NCBI GenBank assembly: GCA_026004095.1
Contig: BPIL01000017.1
Coordinates: 1-50,167, forward strand
DNA from: Meiothermus sp.
GTDB taxonomy: Bacteria; Deinococcota; Deinococci; Deinococcales; Thermaceae
Direction of reading: 5' to 3'
DNA: 50,167 nucleotides
Positions 10,800 through 21,377 of this stretch are shown here, piece by piece. Every line of letters starts with the position of its first letter. Positions within the stretch are counted from its first letter, which is position 1. The translations under genes were made by a program, and so were the position numbers. The notes below the pieces were generated by a model. That model saw nothing but the letters and a program-made list of their open reading frames with translations. It searched no databases and was not told the origin of the DNA.

Positions 10800-11485
10800 G
10801 GGCGGAAAACCCGGTGTTCTTCCTGGACTACGATGGGACGCTGGCCCCCATCGCCCCCAGGCCCGAGGAGGCCTTCCCTTACCCTGAGGCCCCCAGGGTG
10901 CTGGAGGCCTTGCGGGCCCGCTTCCCGGTCTACGTGATCACCGGGCGCCGGGTGCGGGATCTGGAGGCCCTCCTCCCCCTTTCCGGCCTCCCAGTGGTAG
11001 GAGGGCACGGGGCAGAGGAGGGCATCCTAGGAGGAGAAGTCCGCTCCCTGCTCTCTGTGGATCTCTCCCCCCTACGGCAACGCCTCCTCCCCTGCGAAGG
11101 GGTGCAGCTAGAGGACAAGGGCTTTGCCCTCGCGTTCCACTACCGGGGAGCCCGAGACCAAGAGGGAGTGAAAGCCTGCCTCCGGCGGTGGCTTGAAGAG
11201 GTGAAGGGGCTTCTCCAGGCCTTAGACCTCGAGGCCCTTTGGGGCAAGAAGGTTCTGGAGATCAAGCCTAAGGGGGCGGAGAAGGGCCGGGCGGTTCTCC
11301 GCCTGCTGGAGCGCCACCCCGGCCACACCCCCGTCTGCATCGGGGACGACGCCACGGACGAGACGGCCTTTCGCGCCCTTCAGGGCCGGGGCCTGACCCT
11401 TAAAGTGGGGCCCGGGCCCACCGCCGCGGCAGGGCGCCTGGCGGATGTGGACGAGGTTCTGGCCTACTTGAAAACTTACCTCTGA
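10796..11485 (+). CDS. otsB: Trehalose-6-phosphate phosphatase
   Basis: This HAD-superfamily phosphatase releases trehalose from trehalose-6-phosphate. Motif I is FFLDYDGTLAP, with the nucleophile and acid-base aspartates at residues 11 and 13. Motif IV is GDDATDETAF. The 229-residue length is usual. The start at 10796 forms an ATGA overlap with the otsA stop and follows GGAGGGGAG; a longer upstream reading within otsA was rejected. Confidence 0.94.
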   Translation: MRAENPVFFLDYDGTLAPIAPRPEEAFPYPEAPRVLEALRARFPVYVITGRRVRDLEALLPLSGLPVVGGHGAEEGILGGEVRSLLSVDLSPLRQRLLPCEGVQLEDKGFALAFHYRGARDQEGVKACLRRWLEEVKGLLQALDLEALWGKKVLEIKPKGAEKGRAVLRLLERHPGHTPVCIGDDATDETAFRALQGRGLTLKVGPGPTAAAGRLADVDEVLAYLKTYL

Positions 11486-11502
11486 CCCCCTAGCTTTAGG
11501 GT

Positions 11503-14397
11503 GTGGATCCTCTTTGGTACAAGGACGCAGTCATCTACCAGCTCCACGTCCGCTCCTTCTACGATGCCAACGACGACGGCTACGGGGACTTTGAGGGCCT
11601 AAGGCAGAAGCTCCCCTACCTCGAGGCCCTCGGGGTGAACACCCTGTGGCTCATGCCCTTCTTCCAATCTCCCTTACGGGACGACGGGTACGACATCTCC
11701 GACTACTACCAGATCCTCCCGGTACACGGAAGCCTGGAGGACTTCAAGCGCTTTTTGGACGAGGCCCACGAGATGGGGCTCAGGGTCATCGTGGAGCTGG
11801 TGCTGAACCACACCTCCATAGACCACCCCTGGTTCCAGGAAGCCCGCAAACCCGGAAGCCCCATGCGGGACTGGTACGTCTGGAGCGACACCCCGGAGAA
11901 GTATAAGGGGGTGCGGGTCATCTTCCAGGACTTTGAAACCTCCAACTGGACCTTTGACCCCGTGGCCGGGGCCTACTACTGGCACCGCTTCTACCACCAC
12001 CAGCCGGATCTCAACTGGGACAACCCCGAGGTGGAAAAGGCCATGCAGGAGGTGATGTTCTTCTGGGCTGACCTGGGGGTGGACGGCTTCCGGCTGGACG
12101 CCATCCCTTACCTGTACGAGCGGGAGGGCACCTCCTGCGAGAACCTCCCGGAGACCATCGCCGCGGTAAAGCGCCTGCGGGCCGCCCTGGAGAAGCGCTA
12201 CGGCCCGGGAAAAATCCTCCTGGCGGAGGCCAACATGTGGCCGGAAGAAACCCTCCCCTACTTCGGGGAAGGAGACGGGGTTCACATGGCCTACAACTTC
12301 CCCCTTATGCCCCGCATCTTCATGGCCCTGCGCCGGGAGGATCGGCGGCCCATTGAGGCCATGCTCCAGGAAACGGAGGGCATCCCCGAAAGCGCCCAGT
12401 GGGCGCTTTTCCTCCGCAACCACGACGAGCTCACCCTGGAAAAGGTAACGGAAGAGGAGCGGGAGTTCCTCTGGGAGATCTACGCCCCCGATCCCCGCTT
12501 CCGCATCAACCTGGGCATCCGCCGCCGCCTAATGCCCCTTCTTGGGGGAGATCGCCGACGCTACGAGCTGCTGCAGGCCCTGCTCCTCACCCTTAAGGGC
12601 TCCCCCATCCTCTACTACGGGGACGAAATCGGCATGGGGGACAACCCCTTCCTAGGGGACCGCAACGGGGTGCGCACCCCCATGCAGTGGTACGCCGACC
12701 GCAACGCCGGGTTCTCCCGGGCACCCTACCACCGGCTCTTCCTGCCCCCGGTCAGCGAAGGGCCTTACAGCTACCACTTCGTCAACGTGGAAGCCCAGCA
12801 GGATAACCCCCACTCCCTGCTCAACTTTAACCGGCGGCTTTTGGCCCTGAGGAAGCGGTACGCCCAGGTCTTCGGCCAGGGGACGCTCACCCTCTTACCC
12901 GTGGAAAACCGGCGGATCCTGGCCTACCTCCGCACCTACGGAGAAGAACGCCTTTTAGTTGTGGCCAACCTCAGCCGCTACACCCAAGCCTTCCACCTCC
13001 CCTTGGAGGCGTTCCAGGGCTTAGTGCCCATAGAGCTCTTTTCCCAAAACCCCTTCCCCCCGGTAACCCAGCCCCTTTACCCCATGACCCTGGGCCCTCA
13101 CGGCTTCACCCTTTTCGCCCTCGCCCTTCCGGAAACCATCCGCGTCTCTGCCCCGGATTGGGCCGAAGAGGTCACCCCCGAAATGCTCCCCCAGGTTCCC
13201 ATGGAGGAAGGCCTCGAGTCCCTCTTCGTGGAGACCATGGCGGACGAAAGGGCCAGGGCTGCCTTCCTAAAGGCCCTGGTTCAGTGGCTGGGGGAGCGAA
13301 GCTGGTTGGCCCTGAAACCCCAGCGGGGGGAGCTTTACGATGCTTTGCGGTTCCAGAAAACGTCCCCCCTCTACCTCACCCTCCTCCAGCTGGAACACCA
13401 CGGCCGCACCCTGGTCTTCCTCCCCCTGGCCTGGGACGCCGAGGAACGCGAGAGCTCGGGGGCCTTCGCCCGCACCCGGCCTCGAGAGGGCTACCTCTAC
13501 GAGCTCTCCCAAGACGCGGGGTTTTACGCCCTCCTGCTCCGCCGGCTCAAGGAGGGCTTCCAGGGCAGGAGCCTTAAGGCCTACTACCGAGGGGAGCACC
13601 GGGGGCCCGTCCCCGAGGAGCTCACCCTGCTGCGGCCCGGCCTGGCCGCGGGCGATGGGGTCTGGCTCCAGCTGGGGCTGGTTCAGGACGGGGGGCTGAA
13701 CCGCACCCTCGAGACCCTGCCCCGGCTGGATCTGCCTTGGATCCTGCCCCCAGAGGGGCAGCTGGTTTGGGAACGCGGGAGGGAACGCCGGGTCCTGGCC
13801 CTCACGGGACCCCTCCCGGAAGGGAAGCCGCAGGAGGCTTTCGCCCTGGTCCAGACCCTAGCCGCCGAGGGTCTGGCCCGCCTGCGGGGGCAGCGCCTCG
13901 AGGAGGGAGGGGCTGGGCTTCTGGTGGAAGCCCTAAGGGAGCTGGAAAGCCTGGCCCGGCTCCTTGGAGTCCGCCTGGCCCTCCTGCACCAGCGCCTTAA
14001 GCAGGTGGAGGGGGAGGGGGAAGGGGTGCCCCTGCTGGGGCGGGGCCTGGGGGCTTTTCTGGAGGTCTCGGGGGAGCTTTACCTCCTGGCCCTGGGGCCC
14101 CGGGGCTGGGGAAGCCCCCTGGAGGACCTGGCGCGGATGGCCTACGACTTGGAGCGGGCCGTGGAATTAGCCTGGGAGAGCTTGGGAGAAGAGGAGGAGG
14201 GCATGAGCCAGGCCGTGGGGGCGTTCGTGGTGGAGGCCCTGCTCGGCGCCTACCAGGACACCGTCCCGGAGCCCCTAGACCTAGAGGCTTGGCCGGGTGT
14301 CATGGCCTCCTGGGCCGAGGTTCAGCTCCAGCGGGAGGAACGATCCATCCGCCTGCGCATCCTCCGCCGGTGGAAGGAACGGGCCGCTAGCCCTTGA
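11503..14397 (+). CDS. treS: Trehalose synthase (maltose-trehalose isomerase) with C-terminal kinase-like region
   Basis: This enzyme interconverts maltose and trehalose. The N-terminal GH13 domain (about residues 1-550) has all three catalytic acids: Asp199 in GFRLDAI, Glu242 in LLAEAN and Asp308 in RNHDEL. The remaining 410 residues resemble a degenerate maltokinase module; I see no clear kinase motif. The total of 964 residues matches the long Thermus thermophilus trehalose synthase. The start is GTG at 11503, 17 nt after otsB. Together with OtsAB it gives two routes to trehalose, a compatible solute. The last 11 bases overlap a transposase remnant on the other strand. Confidence 0.95.
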   Translation: MDPLWYKDAVIYQLHVRSFYDANDDGYGDFEGLRQKLPYLEALGVNTLWLMPFFQSPLRDDGYDISDYYQILPVHGSLEDFKRFLDEAHEMGLRVIVELVLNHTSIDHPWFQEARKPGSPMRDWYVWSDTPEKYKGVRVIFQDFETSNWTFDPVAGAYYWHRFYHHQPDLNWDNPEVEKAMQEVMFFWADLGVDGFRLDAIPYLYEREGTSCENLPETIAAVKRLRAALEKRYGPGKILLAEANMWPEETLPYFGEGDGVHMAYNFPLMPRIFMALRREDRRPIEAMLQETEGIPESAQWALFLRNHDELTLEKVTEEEREFLWEIYAPDPRFRINLGIRRRLMPLLGGDRRRYELLQALLLTLKGSPILYYGDEIGMGDNPFLGDRNGVRTPMQWYADRNAGFSRAPYHRLFLPPVSEGPYSYHFVNVEAQQDNPHSLLNFNRRLLALRKRYAQVFGQGTLTLLPVENRRILAYLRTYGEERLLVVANLSRYTQAFHLPLEAFQGLVPIELFSQNPFPPVTQPLYPMTLGPHGFTLFALALPETIRVSAPDWAEEVTPEMLPQVPMEEGLESLFVETMADERARAAFLKALVQWLGERSWLALKPQRGELYDALRFQKTSPLYLTLLQLEHHGRTLVFLPLAWDAEERESSGAFARTRPREGYLYELSQDAGFYALLLRRLKEGFQGRSLKAYYRGEHRGPVPEELTLLRPGLAAGDGVWLQLGLVQDGGLNRTLETLPRLDLPWILPPEGQLVWERGRERRVLALTGPLPEGKPQEAFALVQTLAAEGLARLRGQRLEEGGAGLLVEALRELESLARLLGVRLALLHQRLKQVEGEGEGVPLLGRGLGAFLEVSGELYLLALGPRGWGSPLEDLARMAYDLERAVELAWESLGEEEEGMSQAVGAFVVEALLGAYQDTVPEPLDLEAWPGVMASWAEVQLQREERSIRLRILRRWKERAASP

Positions 14398-14563
14398 CGG
14401 GCGCCTTGGGGGTGAACTGGGCCTCCTCGGGGGAGGAGGCGGAGGGCTGAGGCATCAGGGGTGCCAGGATAGCCCATTCCTGGTCGGTCAGATCGCTGGG
14501 GTAGCGGCTTTCTCTGAGTTCCATGCGTGACTATAGCATGAGGGAGGGTATTAAGACAGTCTC
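14387..14563 (-). mobile_element. Insertion-sequence remnant: transposase N-terminus and one end
   Basis: Reading leftwards from ATG at 14524, a 45-codon frame begins MELRESRYPSDLTDQEWAIL, the characteristic start of IS5-family (DUF4096-type) transposases. The likeness stops after about 25 residues and the frame ends at 14387, so only the beginning of the gene survives. About 30 nt outside the ATG, 14555-14563 reads GAGACTGTC on the minus strand, which I infer to be the outer end of the element. The matching left end is absent. The remnant abuts the trehalose block and occupies the only long non-coding gap (14398-14737). The rest of that gap holds the bshA promoter. Confidence 0.72.
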
Positions 14564-14649
14564 TTATAAGCTGGGGGTGGGGCCTGCAGTTGGGTTCTCG
14601 GCATTTTCTCACATCAGCACTTTAAGCTCAGTAAGCCCCCTATCTGAAG

Positions 14650-14678
14650 TTGCGCTGACCCGGTTCATGCAGTATAGA
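14650..14678 (+). promoter_or_regulatory. Probable sigma-70 promoter of bshA
   Basis: TTGCGC (14650-14655) and TATAGA (14673-14678) are separated by 17 bp, 59 nt before the bshA start. Unlike many genes here, bshA has a leader with a strong AGGAGG just before its ATG. Confidence 0.5.
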
Positions 14679-14737
14679 GCACAGCTTTTAGGGGGTGTCC
14701 CGTTCCGAATCTTGAGCTGACCCGAACAGGAGGTTTT

Positions 14738-16003
14738 ATGAACATTGCAATTCTTTGTCACGCCAGCGCAGGGGGTTCGGGTGTGGTGGCGACCGAGCTG
14801 GCCCTGGCCTTGGCCGGGCTGGGGCATAACGTGCATCTGGTGGCTACCGAACGGCCCTTCCGCCTGACTGAAGAACGCCTCAACCAGCTCGGCCTGAGCA
14901 GCAACCTGCGCTCGATGGGCCAGAACCCGGTGGGTGGGCTGGGCCGCATTTTTCAGGCCTCCAAACAGAGCGTTGCCCGCTGGCTGGGTCTTCTCAAAAA
15001 GCCGTTGCGGGCTGGCTCCCTTAACTTCCATCAGGTGCTGAGCGCCGACTACCCCTTGTTCCAGGAGCCGCTCACCCCCCTGACGGCGGCTAACTCTATT
15101 GCCGAGCTCATCGAACGCTTCAAAATCGATCTGGTGCACGCCCACTACGCTATTCCACATGCGACGAGCGCTATTCTGGCCCGTGAGATGGGGCTGGAGA
15201 TCAAGGTGGTTACCACCCTGCACGGTACCGATGTCACCTTGGTGGGGCGTGAGCCGGCTTTTGCCAAGACCACCCAGCACGCGGTGCGCAGCTCGGACGC
15301 AGTAACGGCGGTCTCCCGCGCGCTGGCTGAGGAGGCCCGCGCCCAGTTGGGGGTGGAGCGCGAGATTGAGGTGATCTACAACTGGGTGGATCCGGAGCGC
15401 TTCCAGCCCAACAAAGACCCGGCCTACCGGGCCCGCTTTGCCCAGCCCGAGGAGGCCATCGTGCTGCATGTTTCCAACTTTCGCGCAGTTAAGCGGCCTT
15501 TGGATGCGCTGCGGGTGTTTGCTGGCATCCTCGAGCAGATGCCGGCCCGTATGTTGATGATCGGGGATGGACCGCTGCGCCAGGAGTGCATGGAGCTGGC
15601 CGACGAGCTGGAGATCGCCGGACGGGTGCAGTTTTTGGAATCCACGCCCAGCATCGAGAAGTTCATGAGTGTGGCCGATCTTTTGCTGGTGCCTTCTGAG
15701 CAGGAATCCTTCGGTCTGGTGGCCCTGGAAGCCATGGCTAGTGGGGTGCCGGTGGTGGCCAGCCGGGTGGGCGGGCTGCCCGAGCTGATTGAAGAGGGTA
15801 AAACCGGTTTCCTGCGGCCTATGGGGGATATACCGGCGATGCTCGAGGCCAGCCTGGAAATCCTTACCAACCGAGCCCGCCGCCGCGCTATGGGCGAGGC
15901 GGCCCGTGCGCGGGCCATCGAGCACTTCCGACCCGAGGTGGTGCTGCCCCGGTACCTCGAGGTCTACGAGCGAACCCTCGAGCGGAACCTGGCCGATGCC
16001 TGA
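14738..16003 (+). CDS. bshA: N-acetyl-alpha-D-glucosaminyl L-malate synthase
   Basis: This GT4 glycosyltransferase makes GlcNAc-malate, the first step of bacillithiol synthesis. The family start is clear (NIAILCHASAGGSGVVATELA), followed by HAHYAIPHATSAILA, TTLHGTDVTLVG, HVSNFRAVKRP and the donor-binding ESFGLVALEAMASGVP. It is 421 residues, longer than the Bacillus enzyme (about 377). The excess of roughly 43 residues (about 46-92) lies between PFRL and NFHQV and includes a basic, amphipathic stretch. A strong AGGAGG precedes the ATG. The CYTH gene follows after 5 nt. Confidence 0.93.
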   Translation: MNIAILCHASAGGSGVVATELALALAGLGHNVHLVATERPFRLTEERLNQLGLSSNLRSMGQNPVGGLGRIFQASKQSVARWLGLLKKPLRAGSLNFHQVLSADYPLFQEPLTPLTAANSIAELIERFKIDLVHAHYAIPHATSAILAREMGLEIKVVTTLHGTDVTLVGREPAFAKTTQHAVRSSDAVTAVSRALAEEARAQLGVEREIEVIYNWVDPERFQPNKDPAYRARFAQPEEAIVLHVSNFRAVKRPLDALRVFAGILEQMPARMLMIGDGPLRQECMELADELEIAGRVQFLESTPSIEKFMSVADLLLVPSEQESFGLVALEAMASGVPVVASRVGGLPELIEEGKTGFLRPMGDIPAMLEASLEILTNRARRRAMGEAARARAIEHFRPEVVLPRYLEVYERTLERNLADA

Positions 16004-16008
16004 TCTTC

Positions 16009-16497
16009 ATGGGCCGGGAGATTGAGCGTAAATTCCTGGTGCGTTCGCCGGAGTGGAAAACCGGCGCGGCGGGCGTGCTGTACCGCCAGGGCTACCTGTG
16101 CCGCCAGGAGGCCCGCACTGTGCGGGTGCGTATAGCCGGCGGGCAGGCCTACCTGACCATCAAGGGCCAGGCCCAGGGGGTGACCCGCCTTGAGTACGAG
16201 TACCCCATCCCGCTGGCCGAGGCCCAGGAGCTGTTGGAGCACCTTTGCCTGAAGCCCCTGATCGAGAAAACCCGTTACTGCATCGAATTTCGGGGGCGGG
16301 TCTGGGAGGTGGACGAGTTCGCCGGGGAGAACCAGGGGTTGGTGGTGGCCGAGGTAGAGCTCGAGTCGCCCGACCAGCCCCTCGAGCTGCCCGACTGGGT
16401 GGGGGAGGAGGTAACCCACGACCCCCGCTACCTCAACGCCAGCCTGGTGGAGCATCCGTTCTCGAGGTGGGGGCAGCGGCCTTTACCGGGCTTGTGA
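16009..16497 (+). CDS. CYTH-domain (triphosphate tunnel) protein
   Basis: This 162-residue protein is a single CYTH domain, a beta-tunnel that binds inorganic or organic triphosphates. The N-terminal EIERK (Glu4, Glu6, Lys8) is the ExExK signature, and VRVRIAGGQAYLTIKG and the later EVDEFAGENQGLVVAEVELE supply the tunnel charges. Bacterial relatives are often tripolyphosphatases or adenylate cyclase-like proteins; the substrate here is unknown. It starts 5 nt after bshA and is probably co-transcribed. Confidence 0.88.
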   Translation: MGREIERKFLVRSPEWKTGAAGVLYRQGYLCRQEARTVRVRIAGGQAYLTIKGQAQGVTRLEYEYPIPLAEAQELLEHLCLKPLIEKTRYCIEFRGRVWEVDEFAGENQGLVVAEVELESPDQPLELPDWVGEEVTHDPRYLNASLVEHPFSRWGQRPLPGL

Positions 16498-16540
16498 GTC
16501 CAGGTGGGCTGGAGGCCTCGGGGGTGTGGGCGCTTAGCGA

Positions 16541-16546
16541 TACAAT
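16541..16546 (+). promoter_or_regulatory. Leaderless -10 box of ilvA
   Basis: TACAAT is followed by exactly 6 nt and the ATG at 16553. There is no ribosome-binding site, so the transcript is predicted to start at the A of ATG. Confidence 0.65.
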
Positions 16547-16552
16547 CACCGC

Positions 16553-17785
16553 ATGGCAGTTCGCTTTGAAGACATCCAGGCCGCCCGTGCGGTCATTCGC
16601 AAGGTTATCGCCTCCACGCCCACCCTACCCGACCCGCTTACCTCCGACGAGCTGGGGGCGCGGGTCTTTGTCAAGGCGGAGTGTTTGCAGCGCGGCGGCT
16701 CCTTCAAGATTCGCGGAGCCTATCACAAAATTGCCGCCCTCACCCCCGAGGAAAAGGCCCGTGGGGTGATCGCCCCTTCAGCGGGCAACCACGCCCAGGG
16801 GGTGGCGTTGGCGGCCTCGCTCCAGGGCATCCGCTCCACCATTGTGATGCCCCAGCACGCCCCCCTCACCAAGGTGGTGGCGACCCGCCGCCTGGGGGCT
16901 GAGGTGGTGCTCCACGGGGCCAGCTTCGACGACGCGGTGGCCCATGCCCACGAGCTTCAAGAGCAGCACGGCTACACCTATGTGCACGCCTTCAACGATG
17001 AAAAAATTATCGCTGGACAGGGCACCATCGGCCTCGAGCTGCTCGAGGCCCTGCCCGACCTGGACGTGCTGGTGGTGCCCATCGGTGGGGGTGGGCTGAT
17101 TGGGGGGATCGCCCTGGCAGTCAAGCACCTGCGCCCGCAAGTCCAGATCGTGGGGGTGCAGGCGGCGGGCTGTGCGCCGGTCAACCCCTCGCTCAGAGCC
17201 GGGCATCCGGTGAGCGTGCCGGTGGCCCAGACCATCGCCGACGGCATTGCGGTCAAACGTCCAGGCGAGCTAACCCTCCCCCTCATCCAGCAGTACGTAG
17301 ACCAGGTGCTCGAGGTCACCGACGACGAGATCGCCCGCGGCATCGTGCACTGCGCCCAGCATCTCAAGCTGGTGGTGGAAGGGGCCGGGGCTGCCGGGAT
17401 GGGGGCCATCCTGGCCGGCAAGGTGCCGGTGCGGCCCGGTCAGACCGTCGCCACGGTGCTGTGCGGAGGCAACATCGACGGCAACCTGCTTTCCCGGGTA
17501 ATCGAGCAGGTGATGGTGCGGCAGGGCCGCTACCTGTTGCTCAAGCTGGCGGTGGTGGATCGTCCGGGGGCGCTGGCGCGGGTGGTGGATCACGTAGCAG
17601 CCGCCGGGGCCAACATCATTGATATCTTCCACCGCCGAGCCCTCTGGCTGGCCCCGCTGGGCAAGGTGGGGGTAGAGCTGGTGCTGGAGGTGCGCGACGC
17701 GGAGCACGGTAAAGAGGTGATGGCGAGGCTCGAGCAGGCCGGATACCACCCCGAGCGGGAACGGGTGGGGGAGTGGCCGGATTAA
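16553..17785 (+). CDS. ilvA: Threonine ammonia-lyase
   Basis: This PLP enzyme deaminates threonine to 2-oxobutanoate, the first step towards isoleucine. The PLP lysine is Lys52 in GGSFKIRGAYHKI. Other core motifs are APSAGNHAQGVA and the phosphate loop IGGGGLIGG. The last 80 residues form a single ACT-like regulatory domain starting at LLKLAVVDRPGALARVV. The 410-residue length fits the short single-ACT form (about 400), which can be biosynthetic or catabolic. The stop codon overlaps that of the convergent methyltransferase by 4 bases. Confidence 0.92.
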   Translation: MAVRFEDIQAARAVIRKVIASTPTLPDPLTSDELGARVFVKAECLQRGGSFKIRGAYHKIAALTPEEKARGVIAPSAGNHAQGVALAASLQGIRSTIVMPQHAPLTKVVATRRLGAEVVLHGASFDDAVAHAHELQEQHGYTYVHAFNDEKIIAGQGTIGLELLEALPDLDVLVVPIGGGGLIGGIALAVKHLRPQVQIVGVQAAGCAPVNPSLRAGHPVSVPVAQTIADGIAVKRPGELTLPLIQQYVDQVLEVTDDEIARGIVHCAQHLKLVVEGAGAAGMGAILAGKVPVRPGQTVATVLCGGNIDGNLLSRVIEQVMVRQGRYLLLKLAVVDRPGALARVVDHVAAAGANIIDIFHRRALWLAPLGKVGVELVLEVRDAEHGKEVMARLEQAGYHPERERVGEWPD

Positions 17786-18945
17786 GGGCTGGGCTTGCCT
17801 GCCAATTCGAATTCGAATAAACGGCCTTGTCGAACAGCGGTTTGCGACACGCCCAGCATGGTTGCCAAAATGCTCTCGCCGATAGCCTTACCCAGGCCCA
17901 CCGGAACAGCGTTGCCGATTTGTCGATAGCGGTCTGCCATTGAGCCACAAAACAGCCAATCGTCGGGAAAACCTTGCAACCGGGCTGCTTCGCGGACGCT
18001 GATGGGCCGTAGCTCGGAGGGGTGGCACATGTCGGTAGCTTTTTGTGCAGGGCTTGTAGTGACGGTAGGGGCCGGCTTGTCCCAGGCCAGCCGGCGATAG
18101 AAGCCCACTTTTCCACCCCCAGAGGTAAACGCCCCACCCATGGCTTCGGGCCAAAGCTCCGGAGGCAGATCGCGCCAGTTACCCCCCTCAGGAACCAGGC
18201 GTAAAAAACGCAAGCGCGACTCGGGGTAAGGTGGATACTCCGGAGATGGATCTTCTAAACCATCCCAGGCTTCGCGTACTGTGCGCCAGCGGGGTAAGCG
18301 CAAGCCATCTTTGTGATGGGTGGGTTGGGGCAGGGCAATGGGCTCGTGGTCTCGACTGCCAATAATAATCACCCGCTCGCGTACCTGGGGCACACCATAG
18401 TCGGCCGCATTGAGCAGGCCGTACACATAGGAATAGCCAAGGCGATCAAACTCCGCGAGGATGACCTGAAAGGCTGAGCCGGGAAGCTCATCGGGCGCGT
18501 AAGGAGGAGCCCCTTTCCCACGCTCCTTGATGGGGCGGTGGCGAATGGCCGCGGACAGTAAACCCCGCACATTCTCCATCACAAAGAAGCGGGGCCGCAC
18601 CCCCTCGATGAGACGAACAAAGTCTCTAAACAGGCTCCCTCGAGGGTCTTGTATAGCGGCCCGGCGCCCTGCCGTGCTGAAGGGTTGACACGGTGGCCCA
18701 CCGGAAATGAGCGCTACCTCGCCCACCCGCAGGCCGACGGCCTCGAGCAGCATCTCTGCAGTTACTTGCGTCACGTCCTCAAAAATGGCCGCTGTGCGAC
18801 CAAGGCGCTTTAGGTTGTGCTGAATGGTTCGGCGAGCTATCGGATCGAGCTCAACCAAAACCTGCGTAATGAAACCCGCCTGCTCCAAGCCCAGATCCAG
18901 ACCCATCGCCCCGGAGAACAGAGAAATATGCGATAGGTTATGCAC
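17782..18945 (-). CDS. DNA (cytosine-5) methyltransferase of a type II RM system
   Basis: This enzyme transfers a methyl group from S-adenosylmethionine to C5 of cytosine in its target and protects host DNA from the adjacent nuclease. Of 387 residues, the visible motifs are the AdoMet-binding ISLFSGAMGLDLGLEQAG (8-25), the catalytic GGPPCQPFS with Cys86, FVMENVRGLL (ENV), VPQVRERVIIIG (QxRxR) and the C-terminal GNAVPVGLGKAIGE. The start is GTG at 18945, 4 nt after the nuclease stop. The partner suggests GGWCC specificity; the target-recognition region (about 230-320) cannot be read by eye. Confidence 0.93.
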   Translation of the reverse strand: MHNLSHISLFSGAMGLDLGLEQAGFITQVLVELDPIARRTIQHNLKRLGRTAAIFEDVTQVTAEMLLEAVGLRVGEVALISGGPPCQPFSTAGRRAAIQDPRGSLFRDFVRLIEGVRPRFFVMENVRGLLSAAIRHRPIKERGKGAPPYAPDELPGSAFQVILAEFDRLGYSYVYGLLNAADYGVPQVRERVIIIGSRDHEPIALPQPTHHKDGLRLPRWRTVREAWDGLEDPSPEYPPYPESRLRFLRLVPEGGNWRDLPPELWPEAMGGAFTSGGGKVGFYRRLAWDKPAPTVTTSPAQKATDMCHPSELRPISVREAARLQGFPDDWLFCGSMADRYRQIGNAVPVGLGKAIGESILATMLGVSQTAVRQGRLFEFELAGKPSP

Positions 18946-18949
18946 GGCT

Positions 18950-19600
18950 CTATTTTAGGCTATTTGCGTAAGCTTCGATATAGCGATGAAAACCTTCTTC
19001 GCTCAAGATTACTTCTCTCACGGGGAAACTAGGCCAATTGGTTTTGCCTGTTTTTGAGTTAATTCGGTGCCATTTCTTAATGGAAGTACCCTGGCGGATA
19101 GCAGAAGAAGAGCTGTTTTCGCTGTTGTCTCGATTCTTGACCTGCAGCGCAGTACTGAGGTCGCCAGACAGGAAGTCAACCGAACGCACGGTATTGCCAG
19201 CGCACCATACCCAGCCCTGCGGCTCAAGCTGCTCGGCGATGTAGCGTTCGAGCAGCAGGCCTAGCAGGTTTTCCGCCGCCATCGACTGGCGGTGATGCTC
19301 TGACACAACCGATAGATCGCTTAGACCGATAAATGCCTGGAGGATCACATCCACGGCGGGATCAGGGAGGGTTCCAACCGCACGAAACTCCAGGCGCTGC
19401 TCTCGAGCCCCGTAATAGCGTTCAATGTAAAGCTTCAGATAGGCGGGCAAGGCTTCGCCTTCCGGCCTCAACCTACCGATTTTGGGGAAAGCCCCGTGAT
19501 CTACGCAGTAGCGCAGAATGACATTGAGACGGTCATCCCAGGGCCTGTTAAGGGATCGGACGACGTTGTGAGCAGCCTCCAACAAGCCTTCAAAATTCAT
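18950..19600 (-). CDS. SinI-like type II restriction endonuclease
   Basis: This 216-residue protein resembles the SinI restriction endonuclease family, whose prototype cuts GGWCC. The best match in character is VDFLSGDLSTALQVKNR followed by a Ser/Asn-rich stretch and SIKKWHR. In this segment Asp142 and Gln153-Val-Lys155 could form a PD-(D/E)XK-type site. It is followed after 4 nt by a cytosine methyltransferase, as expected of an RM pair. The gene is visibly AT-richer than its neighbours, a sign of transfer. Family assignment is from memory and should be treated as probable. Confidence 0.75.
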   Translation of the reverse strand: MNFEGLLEAAHNVVRSLNRPWDDRLNVILRYCVDHGAFPKIGRLRPEGEALPAYLKLYIERYYGAREQRLEFRAVGTLPDPAVDVILQAFIGLSDLSVVSEHHRQSMAAENLLGLLLERYIAEQLEPQGWVWCAGNTVRSVDFLSGDLSTALQVKNRDNSENSSSSAIRQGTSIKKWHRINSKTGKTNWPSFPVREVILSEEGFHRYIEAYANSLK

Positions 19601-19609
19601 CCACCAATA

Positions 19610-21250
<1,641 letters not shown>

Positions 21251-21364
21251 ATCAAGGCCAAGGATACCCCCAGGGGTCAGGGGCATTTTTCGGTGGAACT
21301 ACATTTTGCGGAGATAATCGAACCTCCCAGATTATTTCTGGTGACGGCAACAGGCCTTGGGATT

Positions 21365-21370
21365 TATGCT
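21365..21370 (+). promoter_or_regulatory. Leaderless -10 box of quinone oxidoreductase
   Basis: TATGCT lies 7 nt before the ATG at 21378. This supports that start over the in-frame codons further upstream. Confidence 0.5.
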
Positions 21371-21377
21371 AGGCAGC

